Below are positions 1 to 6,195 of a stretch of DNA of 6,667 nucleotides, piece by piece (the stretch's first letter is position 1; each line of letters opens with the position of its first letter). Both the position numbers and the translations under genes were made by a program. The notes beneath the pieces are model-generated. The model searched no databases and was not told where the DNA came from. It was given only the letters and a program-made list of their open reading frames with translations. The DNA is from Dehalococcoidia bacterium (GTDB lineage: Bacteria; Chloroflexota; Dehalococcoidia; GIF9; UBA5629), in contig JAQTLG010000094.1 of assembly GCA_028715025.1 (NCBI GenBank), positions 1 to 6,667 of the forward strand. Direction: 5' to 3'.

Positions 1-266
1 ACCAGCGTACGACCGCCGAAAGCCTGGCGAAGACACAGATGGAGGCGATTAACAACGCACCATACGACAGTACTCCCCCCTATACATACAGCAAGATCAG
101 CGGCATACCTGTAGGATATGATATTAATATTAATGTAGCGCTGGTGAACCCGGATACCGGGGCAGTCAGCGCGCTTGACCTCGGCGTCCAGAAAGTAACA
201 GTGACTGTAACCTGCCAGCAGCATTCTCCACCCGAGGTTCTGGTTCTGGAGTCATATAAAAGATAA
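1..266 (+). CDS. PilV-like minor type IV prepilin, C-terminal fragment (5' end outside window)
   Basis: The reading frame is open from the first base (first full codon at 3) to the TAA at 264-266, giving 87 residues. An internal ATG at 39 is not the likely start, because the residues before it (QRTTAESLAKTQ) read on smoothly into MEAINNAPYD. A helix of the type 'RTTAESLAKTQMEAI.NAPYD', followed by a beta-rich part ending in a 'VTVTVTCQ...VLVLESYK' strand pair, is the usual C-terminal half of PilV-like minor prepilins in Chloroflexota T4P clusters. The class III signal peptide and membrane helix must lie upstream. It stands 48 bp before a PilW-like and then a PilX-like gene, the usual minor-pilin order, and is probably in their operon. 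Its role would be in pilus priming or the tip complex. The family call comes from pattern recall; with the N-terminus missing, it could be another minor pilin. Confidence 0.72.
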   Translation, partial: QRTTAESLAKTQMEAINNAPYDSTPPYTYSKISGIPVGYDININVALVNPDTGAVSALDLGVQKVTVTVTCQQHSPPEVLVLESYKR

Positions 267-314
267 AGATATGAAGAGTACAGCACGATATTTCTGCGGC
301 CTGGGCGAATCCGA

Positions 315-851
315 GTGCTTTCTGGCAGAGGCGCCAGGGGATTAACTCTGGTGGAGCTGTTGATAGCCATGGGAATCGGTGCGGCGGTACTGGCAGGAGC
401 TCTGGCGGTTATGAACCAGTTGTTATTACTGGTACCGAAGGCGGAAAACAGCATGCTGGCGATACGTCAGGCTCAGAATGCAGGGTACTGGATTGACAGA
501 GACGCCACCAGCGCGCAAAGTATTACGCCGGCGCCGGCGCTGTTTACTATTTCCACAGCCACCCCGCTTGTTATCTCCTATGTTGGCTGGGATGCCACCA
601 AGACGACTATTACTTATACAGTAGATACAGGTCGCAATTTGCAGAGGCAGATAGCAGTCGCGGATGAAAGAACAGGCAATCCCATCAGCAACAGTCAGAT
701 GCATATTGCAGATAGCATCTCGGCAATTACAGCGCAATACAATCAGCCGGATCCGACTAATCCCAGAAAAATACTCACGGTCACCATAACCGCCCAAGTG
801 GGGAACTGCAGCGAAACGCGAGTATATAAAATATCACCCAGGTCGTTTTAA
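315..851 (+). CDS. PilW-like minor type IV prepilin
   Basis: This 178-residue protein starts with a 9-residue basic leader ending in Gly9, followed by LTLVELLIAMGIGAA. That is a class III (PilD-cleaved) prepilin signal with Glu at mature position +5, and the hydrophobic helix runs to about residue 40. Residues 45-62 continue as an amphipathic helix (ENSMLAIRQAQNAGYWIDRD), and the rest alternates short beta strands to about 175, as in PilW/PilJ-type minor pilins. The GTG at 315 is the only standard start codon in frame after the in-frame stop at 264-266. It has no clear Shine-Dalgarno sequence, so the start is less certain than the frame. The next gene begins 29 bp downstream. The expected role is a membrane-inserted minor pilin that helps initiate the fibre with the PilV- and PilX-like neighbours. 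PilW rather than another minor pilin is inferred mainly from gene order. Confidence 0.8.
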   Translation: MLSGRGARGLTLVELLIAMGIGAAVLAGALAVMNQLLLLVPKAENSMLAIRQAQNAGYWIDRDATSAQSITPAPALFTISTATPLVISYVGWDATKTTITYTVDTGRNLQRQIAVADERTGNPISNSQMHIADSISAITAQYNQPDPTNPRKILTVTITAQVGNCSETRVYKISPRSF

Positions 852-865
852 AGAATGATGCGTAT

Positions 866-871
866 TAAGGA
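866..871 (+). promoter_or_regulatory. Ribosome binding site of the PilX-like gene
   Basis: TAAGGA lies 9 bases before the ATG at 881 and is the clearest Shine-Dalgarno match on the + strand of this window. It supports 881 as the start. ATGs at 855, 858 and 876 are out of frame with the gene; the mini-frame they open stops at 882-884, overlapping the true start. Confidence 0.6.
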
Positions 872-880
872 TTCAATGCA

Positions 881-2914
881 ATGAAGGTTCCAATTAAGCT
901 ACGGCGTGGTGAGCCGGGGATAGCGGTACTGGGGATAGTGCTTATATTGGTGATAGTGGGAGGGGCACTTTTGCCGGTACTGCTGTATTTTATGAATACC
1001 GCTTCACAGGCGGGACAGATTGTTGAGCGTAAAACCAAGGAATACTACTCAGCCAATTCCGGAATAGAGGCTGCCCAGTGGCGGATCAAGACCAACGGCA
1101 AGTTGCCGGCCTGGCTTGATGCTGCCAGCTGGGATGAAAGTGTCTACGGGAAGACGTACGAGAATTACACGCTCAGTTCCGCAGATCCTATCAATGATAA
1201 CAGCGTTTACTATTTGATCGGAGCCAAATGGGTGCTGGAGAATCTGGAAGCGCCCAATTTAACGCAGAAGAGAGATCCCGCGAGTAACATCCTTGTGGCG
1301 GGCAGTTATCAGGGAAGCGGCTCCATCAGCGGGCGTGGCAAATATGAGATCATCATAATGTATGATGGAACTGCCGGTTCGCTGGGTATTAAACGCATCG
1401 GATGCTGGCTGCCAGCAGGATTTGAATACGTGCCCGGATCAAGCAGCCTGGAAAAAGTACAGTACCCCGTTAAGCCTTATTACTGTGTGCCGCAGGTAAC
1501 ACCCTTCAGAGGCGGACATACCATAACGTGGGATTATGCAACGCCCGTCAGTTACGACCTGTTTGATCCCCCGGGAAGCCAGAGGAAGATAACCTTCGAA
1601 TATACGCCCAATCAAATCACTCAGGGAGAATTCAACTGGGTAAAAACCAGTAATACCACGGGATTAAACTATCTTGCATGGAATACAGATCTGAAAGTAT
1701 TTGAGGTTAAGTCCACGGCAACCAGTCCCACCGGTCAGACCACCAACGTGACTGCTTATACTACGAAAAAAGAATTCCAGAAGTTCGGCGCATCGATGGA
1801 GGGGGATTATTTCGCGTCAGGCAACACACTGATGCGAAATAGTAATCCATATCAAGATAACTCCAGAGACAGATTGTATGAAGAGACATGGGCGACTGTC
1901 AGCGGTATCCCGACGAATGCCAATGTGGAGAAAATTCTACTGTACTGGTCGGGCTGGAAGTGCAAGCCCTGGGATGTAAGGGGTTACAGTCAAGCACAGC
2001 TGGACGCACTGCCTGAAAGTAAAAACGTACATAAAGTGAAACTGACCATAGAGGCTTCAGGAGCCCCCACATTTTCCGCGGTCGTTACCGCATCTCAAAA
2101 ACAGGGAGCGTCAGATCCGGAGGATGCCGGCGGTGCGGCTCACGGCTGGTCCTATTCCTGCATTGCCGATGTCACGGACCTGGTAATGAATCATTTCGAG
2201 GGCACCAGCTTTATGGGCAACGGCAAATACACAGTGGGACACTGGGATACGGGCTCAAGATCATCAAGCCGAAGATACGAGTTATATGAATGGAATGATA
2301 GCCACTCCCATGAGTCGATTTCCACCTACACCCGGTATCCTCTCGGCAGCCCCATGGATGGCCGGCAGAGATCATCGGGTAATGAGGATGACGGCAACGA
2401 GGATGAGTGGGCTTACAGCGCCTGGTCGGTCGTTATCATCTATACCAGCCCCACCACTAAAGGGCATCAGATTTATATCTTTGATGACTTTCACTATGTA
2501 ACACGTAATGTGACTGTGCCTATTACAATTTCCGGATTTCTAACTCCCGAACTTGCAGCGGGTGAAGAGGCTGCCAGATATACTCATTTCGTTGGCGAGG
2601 GCGATGAATACGATTACTGGTCGCATAGTTATACCGACAGTGTTTCAGTGAACGGCTATGCGCTGTCGGATGCCGATAATCCTGCAAACGATGTCTGCAA
2701 TTCTCAGTCGCGAATTCCGCCCGTAAGCGGGACGCTGGTTGACGGCATCGACATCGACACTTTTTCCATCGCCAACGGTATTGTTCAACCCAATGACACT
2801 GAAGCGCAGGTGAATTTTCGAACAGGGACGGAAGTTTTGAATATTGTCTATGTTATCCTTTCTTTCCGTAGCAATATCAGCACGGGCGGTATACTGATAT
2901 ATGACCTGAAGTAA
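881..2914 (+). CDS. PilX/GspK-like pilin-anchored surface protein with DUF11-like and adhesin-like domains
   Basis: This 677-residue protein begins with a basic N-terminus (MKVPIKLRRG) and a hydrophobic helix at about 14-38. A PilX-type stem follows (AGQIVERKTKEYYSANSGIEAAQW, about 44-67, with the 'Y-A-x-x-G-I-E-A-A-x-W' pattern of PilX_N proteins). Residues about 153-275 resemble a DUF11-like beta domain (WLPAGFEYVPGSSSLE, then ITFEYTPNQ). Residues about 300-677 resemble a surface domain of the DUF3344/DUF11-associated kind: IADVTDLV, GNGKYTVG, WSVVIIYTSP, VGEGDEYDY, DSVSVNGYALSDADNPAND and a closing GIDIDTFSI block. Positions 455-510 form a Ser/His- then Asp/Glu-rich insert. PilX proteins are usually only about 150-250 residues, so this one is greatly enlarged. 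It lacks Glu+5 after the presumed Gly cleavage site, as GspK does. It most likely sits at the pilus tip or cell surface and binds a surface or partner; that is inference, and no ligand can be named. Confidence 0.72.
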   Translation: MKVPIKLRRGEPGIAVLGIVLILVIVGGALLPVLLYFMNTASQAGQIVERKTKEYYSANSGIEAAQWRIKTNGKLPAWLDAASWDESVYGKTYENYTLSSADPINDNSVYYLIGAKWVLENLEAPNLTQKRDPASNILVAGSYQGSGSISGRGKYEIIIMYDGTAGSLGIKRIGCWLPAGFEYVPGSSSLEKVQYPVKPYYCVPQVTPFRGGHTITWDYATPVSYDLFDPPGSQRKITFEYTPNQITQGEFNWVKTSNTTGLNYLAWNTDLKVFEVKSTATSPTGQTTNVTAYTTKKEFQKFGASMEGDYFASGNTLMRNSNPYQDNSRDRLYEETWATVSGIPTNANVEKILLYWSGWKCKPWDVRGYSQAQLDALPESKNVHKVKLTIEASGAPTFSAVVTASQKQGASDPEDAGGAAHGWSYSCIADVTDLVMNHFEGTSFMGNGKYTVGHWDTGSRSSSRRYELYEWNDSHSHESISTYTRYPLGSPMDGRQRSSGNEDDGNEDEWAYSAWSVVIIYTSPTTKGHQIYIFDDFHYVTRNVTVPITISGFLTPELAAGEEAARYTHFVGEGDEYDYWSHSYTDSVSVNGYALSDADNPANDVCNSQSRIPPVSGTLVDGIDIDTFSIANGIVQPNDTEAQVNFRTGTEVLNIVYVILSFRSNISTGGILIYDLK

Positions 2915-3028
2915 ATGCGGAAGCCTATTGAACAGGCCGTATATATTCATAAAGTTATGCAGTTAATGTCGTGTTGAATACGACAGATTTAATGTATAAT
3001 AGGAATAAATACCTCAAGATTTAAGATT
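2915..3028 (+). other. AT-rich intergenic gap separating two transcription units
   Basis: This 114-bp gap is the longest non-coding stretch between + strand genes here; the other gaps are 13-48 bp. It contains no ORF of note. Near its left end there is only a short inverted repeat, GCCT-7 nt-AGGC at 2923-2937, without a T-run, which is too weak to call a terminator. Its right half holds the promoter-like sequence described separately. The gap probably divides a minor-pilin unit from the pilO-pilMN-pilT unit, although read-through is possible. Confidence 0.55.
2974..3000 (+). promoter_or_regulatory. Putative sigma-70-type promoter for the PilO/PilMN/PilT unit
   Basis: A perfect -10 hexamer TATAAT lies at 2995-3000. 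TTGAAT at 2974-2979 can serve as a -35 with a 15-bp spacer; TGTTGA at 2972-2977 would give a 17-bp spacer with a poorer match. Transcription would start near 3007, about 22 bases before the GTG of the PilO-like gene. The location in the only sizeable gap between co-directional genes supports it. The short spacer and imperfect -35 keep confidence moderate. Confidence 0.55.
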
Positions 3029-3625
3029 GTGGCATCGCCTGTAGAAGCACCCAAAGAAGCAAAAAGTAATATATTGCAGCGCCTGCCGCGCCTCAGCAAC
3101 TCCGTCTGGCTGATCCTCATACTGGCCCTTTTTCTTATTGTCATGGTGCCTATGGTAACCGGTTATATGGAGCAGGCATCACAGCAGTCTGCTATCCAGA
3201 TACAGATAAATGAGGTTCAAACTCAGATCGACGATCTGAAAGCCAGGATGGAATCCCAGTCAGCAATTTCAAATCAGGCCGGGGAAGTGAAGAAGGAACT
3301 TGAGGCCGCCAGGCTGCAGTATAAGAAAATAGGAAATAATCCCGAAGTATCAAAAATTCTTATGGATCTAGCCTGGGACTATGATATCACCATAACCAAT
3401 ATGACTGTCACACAGGGTGTAAACAAAATTCTGGGCACGGACTATCCGGTACTTACCTATACGCTCAGCCTGACAGGCCAGGTGGCCAACTTTCAGAATT
3501 TTCTCATTGCTGCAGGTATTAAGCTGCCTTCCAGCCAGTTCATTAACGTAACAATCAACCCTGCTAAAGTGTCGGGAGAACTGGATAAGGCGTCAATTAA
3601 TATGCAGGTTTACTGCAACAATTGA
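3029..3625 (+). CDS. pilO: PilO-like inner-membrane alignment protein
   Basis: This 198-residue protein has a short cytoplasmic N-terminus (1-24), one membrane helix at about 25-44 (SVWLILILALFLIVMVPMV), a Gln/Glu-rich coiled coil at about 48-101 (QIQINEVQTQIDDLKARMES and onward) and a small alpha/beta domain at about 105-195. This order of one TM helix, a coiled coil and a ferredoxin-like C-terminal domain is that of PilO and GspM. The LTYTLSLTGQVANFQNFLIAAG segment matches the PilO pattern 'v.l...G.y..l..fl..l'. PilO pairs with PilN to link the cytoplasmic PilM ring to the fibre-assembly site. A GTG start at 3029 is chosen because it opens a clean basic N-terminus before the TM helix; the in-frame stop at 2990-2992 limits extension. 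The next gene, encoding PilM-PilN, begins 13 bp downstream, which supports the call. Sequence alone cannot fully separate PilO from PilN. Confidence 0.72.
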   Translation: MASPVEAPKEAKSNILQRLPRLSNSVWLILILALFLIVMVPMVTGYMEQASQQSAIQIQINEVQTQIDDLKARMESQSAISNQAGEVKKELEAARLQYKKIGNNPEVSKILMDLAWDYDITITNMTVTQGVNKILGTDYPVLTYTLSLTGQVANFQNFLIAAGIKLPSSQFINVTINPAKVSGELDKASINMQVYCNN

Positions 3626-3638
3626 TCATGGAATTGAT

Positions 3639-5048
3639 ATGCTAACGATTAATGTTGAAGACAGCATGGTGAAGGTTACCTCGATAAGAGGAACAAGGGT
3701 TGTGTTTGCAGCGGAAGCTCCTCTCCAGGCCGATTGGGTGCATAACGGTGTAGTTTTGGAAAAAGCGCATGTCAGCCAGGTGATCAGCATGCTGCTGGCC
3801 CAGTATAAAATACGCGACAAGGAGACGGTGGCCAGCGTGAGCGGACTGCACTCGATCTATCGTGTTATATATGTGCCCAAGCTCAACCGCGCATTGCTGG
3901 CGGAAGCAGCCAAAAAGGAGATGGCCCGAGCAGTATCAGTTCCGCTTTCGTCCATCTACACGGCATGGTCTGATGTGAAGATCTCCGAAAACGAGATTGC
4001 ACTCTGCCTGCTGGGTCTGCCTTTCGATAATGTGAATTCTATTACGGAAACAGTCAAACTGTGCGGATTGCGACTGAAGTATCTTGAGTTGAAGCCTCTT
4101 GCAGTCTCGCGTGTCATCGATGAAAAAAACGCCATCGTGGTCAATGTGCGACCCAATACATTCGATGTCACGATTGTTAACAACAGTATCCCCGAGATGA
4201 TACGCCATCTCCAATTTTCAAGCGGAAATGCAATCAGCGACGGGGACAAAGCCAGGATGGTGAAGGAAGAGGTTGACAGGACGGTTAATTTCTATAATTC
4301 AAGCCACCCGAACAATCCGCTGGGGCCACAGACATACTGTATTGTCAGCGGCATGTTCCGCGAGACACTCTCAATGGTAATGGGGTACCCTGTTAAATCG
4401 GCGCCGGCTCTGCTGACTTACCCGCCGGGCACAGATGATAACGAGTTCATTGTCAACAGTGGCCTGGCATTACGCACAATCAACCGGCTAACAAGAGTTG
4501 ACATAAATGTGATGCCGAGCGCAGCACCGGCTGCCAGAACATCCGGGGCGGCGATCAATCCGTCGCCGTTGATCGCGCTGGGTGTTTGTGCTGTACTGGC
4601 AGTGGGTATGTGGATAATGAGTGGAATGGCGGAAAAGCAGACTGCTGATCTACAATTACTTTTAAACCAGGAAACGGCTCAGTTGAGCAGCCTGCAAAGA
4701 CAGTATCGCGGTATGACGGAACAGGCGGCTCAGACACAGGATGTGGACCGGCAGTTACTGGACCGACTGAATGCGCCTATCAAGTATCTGGCTGACCAGA
4801 GGGGTTTGATTAACCGCAATCTTGGGCAGGCTTTCGCTTCGCTGCCGGCTACCATATACCTGACCAGTGTAAGCGACGATGGAAGCACAATGCTGGTCCA
4901 GGGATCAGCTCCCAGTGAGGAGATATTGCTCAATTATGCCCGCGACATGAGGAACTCGGGATTATTCAAACTGGTATTGATCAGCTCTGTCAGTACCAGC
5001 ACCTATACTGAAGTGGCATTCACCTTGCAGCTGACCGTGAATCAATAG
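3639..5048 (+). CDS. pilM: PilM-PilN fusion protein (GspL-like topology) of the T4P alignment platform
   Basis: This is a 469-residue two-part protein. Residues 1-about 282 look like a divergent PilM, an actin-like cytoplasmic domain, with typical blocks VASVSGLHSIYRVIYVP (64-80), YLELKPLAVSRV (148-159), VVNVRPNTFDVTIVNN (167-182), TVNFYNSSHPNNPLGP (215-230) and VNSGLALRTINR (272-283). A linker follows, then a membrane helix at about 309-330 (PLIALGVCAVLAVGMWIM), a coiled coil at about 333-375 and a small C-terminal domain at about 380-469 (IYLTSVSDDGSTMLVQGSAPS), which is how PilN is built. The linker contains VDINVMP (287-293), reminiscent of the INLLP peptide at the start of free PilN that docks into PilM. 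Normally PilM and PilN are separate; one chain with this topology is like GspL. Start ATG 3639: the ATG at 3629 runs into a stop at once. It would bridge the PilO-like protein and the PilT motor. Confidence 0.8.
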   Translation: MLTINVEDSMVKVTSIRGTRVVFAAEAPLQADWVHNGVVLEKAHVSQVISMLLAQYKIRDKETVASVSGLHSIYRVIYVPKLNRALLAEAAKKEMARAVSVPLSSIYTAWSDVKISENEIALCLLGLPFDNVNSITETVKLCGLRLKYLELKPLAVSRVIDEKNAIVVNVRPNTFDVTIVNNSIPEMIRHLQFSSGNAISDGDKARMVKEEVDRTVNFYNSSHPNNPLGPQTYCIVSGMFRETLSMVMGYPVKSAPALLTYPPGTDDNEFIVNSGLALRTINRLTRVDINVMPSAAPAARTSGAAINPSPLIALGVCAVLAVGMWIMSGMAEKQTADLQLLLNQETAQLSSLQRQYRGMTEQAAQTQDVDRQLLDRLNAPIKYLADQRGLINRNLGQAFASLPATIYLTSVSDDGSTMLVQGSAPSEEILLNYARDMRNSGLFKLVLISSVSTSTYTEVAFTLQLTVNQ

Positions 5049-5069
5049 ATACTTTAAGATTATAACCAT

Positions 5070-6134
5070 ATGAACATTGACGAATTATTGAAACTGGCAA
5101 GCGAGAGCAGGGCGTCGGACCTGCACCTTATTGCGGGCGTGCCGCCTATGTTTCGCATAGACGGTGAACTGAGGCCGGCTGAAAGCCTGCCGGCGTTGAT
5201 GAGCGAGGATATCGATCAACTATTCGGCCAGATTGCTCCCGCGCGGCAAAGAGATATTTTTTCCACTGAGCTTGAGGTCGATTTCGCTTATTCACTGCAA
5301 GATAGGGGCAGGGGAAGATGTAACGCCTGCTGGCAGCAGGGGTCCATCAGCCTTGCCATACGTCTGCTTCCGCAGCGTATCCCCACCCTGGACGATCTTG
5401 GCATGCCCGAACTATGCAAGGAATTGGTAAACCGGCCCCGCGGCCTGATTCTGGTTACCGGCCCGACCGGTTCAGGTAAGAGCACAAGCATTGCAGCCAT
5501 GCTCAATCATCTCAACAATACGGTGAAACGCTATATCGTTACTATCGAGGATCCGGTGGAATATGTGCATCCCAATATAAAATGTGCTTTTTCTCAAAGA
5601 GAGCTTGAACAGGATACCCGTTCCTTCGTCAACGCTCTTAAGTATGTTCTCAGGCAGGATCCGGATGTAATACTGGTGGGCGAGATGCGTGATCTCGAAA
5701 CGGCATCGGCCGTGCTGACCGTAGCTGAGACAGGGCACCTGGTGCTTTCAACCGGTCATGCGCCAAGCGCTGCGCAATCAGTAGAAAGGATCGTAGACCT
5801 GTTTCCTCCACACGAAAGGCCCATGGCGCAGGCGCGCCTGGCATCCACCCTCATAGCAGTGTTCAGTCAGGTACTGGTACCACGCATAAGCGGGGGCAGA
5901 GTGGCGGCGGTGGAGATCATGCTGGCCAACGCGGCCGTTAAGAACCTTATCCGAGAGGGGAAACCGTTCCTTATCCCCAATACCATACGCACGAGCTCCA
6001 ATATCGGCATGAAAACGCTGGATGACGCGCTGATGGAGCTGTACAGGAAAGGGATTATTACCAGGGATCATGTATTTTCCTTCTGCCAGGATGTGGATGA
6101 CGTGAGCAAATTGATGCGGTCGACAAATATGTGA
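5070..6134 (+). CDS. pilT: Type IV pilus retraction ATPase PilT
   Basis: This 354-residue protein has the full-length size of PilT and no PilB-type N-terminal extension. It has an N-terminal PAS-like domain (1-about 105, with ASDLHL at 15-20), Walker A GPTGSGKST (131-139), Asp box TIEDPVEY (158-165), Walker B around DPDVILVGEMRD (197-208, catalytic Glu205), a His box TVAETGHLVLSTGHAPSA (217-234) and the PilT-type VERIVDLFPPHE (238-249). The C-terminal LIREGK (293-298) stands where PilT has its AIRNLIREGK region. It forms a hexamer at the cytoplasmic face and powers pilin disassembly, hence twitching motility or DNA uptake. It starts 21 bp after the PilM-PilN gene, so it is probably in the same operon. 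There is no strong Shine-Dalgarno sequence before the ATG. Oddities: the usual TLHT of the His box reads TGHA, although the histidine is kept, and there is a CxxC at 84-87 where PilT usually has a VN-containing strand. Confidence 0.95.
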   Translation: MNIDELLKLASESRASDLHLIAGVPPMFRIDGELRPAESLPALMSEDIDQLFGQIAPARQRDIFSTELEVDFAYSLQDRGRGRCNACWQQGSISLAIRLLPQRIPTLDDLGMPELCKELVNRPRGLILVTGPTGSGKSTSIAAMLNHLNNTVKRYIVTIEDPVEYVHPNIKCAFSQRELEQDTRSFVNALKYVLRQDPDVILVGEMRDLETASAVLTVAETGHLVLSTGHAPSAAQSVERIVDLFPPHERPMAQARLASTLIAVFSQVLVPRISGGRVAAVEIMLANAAVKNLIREGKPFLIPNTIRTSSNIGMKTLDDALMELYRKGIITRDHVFSFCQDVDDVSKLMRSTNM

Positions 6135-6195
6135 GATCGGTCCACGATGGGCAGCCTGGATATAGATCAATACATACTGTGCGGAAATGCAAGTA
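6135..6195. other. Convergent gap between pilT and the - strand pilin
   Basis: Only 61 bp separate the stop of pilT from the stop of the pilin on the other strand. I see no GC-rich hairpin with a T-run in either direction, only TCCA/TGGA at 6141-6160 with a 12-base loop. Rho-dependent termination or overlapping 3' ends are possible. Confidence 0.5.

Noticed and set aside
80..454. 124-codon - strand open frame across the PilV-like/PilW-like junction
   Set aside because: It lies opposite two prepilin-type frames with clear pilin features, and its own product shows no domain.
855..884. Mini-ORF MMRIKDSMQ overlapping the start of the PilX-like gene
   Set aside because: Nine codons with no independent ribosome binding site; it could affect coupling but nothing in the sequence supports it as a gene.
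2915..2940. Inverted repeat GCCT-ATTGAAC-AGGC after the PilX-like gene as a terminator
   Set aside because: The stem is only 4 bp with a 7-base loop and no T-run follows, so it is not convincing.
5778..6170. 130-codon - strand open frame opposite the end of pilT
   Set aside because: It is antisense to the well-conserved C-terminal domain of PilT; the His/Arg/Pro-rich product looks like a shadow translation.
6135..6195. Bidirectional terminator between pilT and the pilin
   Set aside because: Only a 4-bp TCCA/TGGA pairing with a 12-base loop is visible, with no T-run on either strand.
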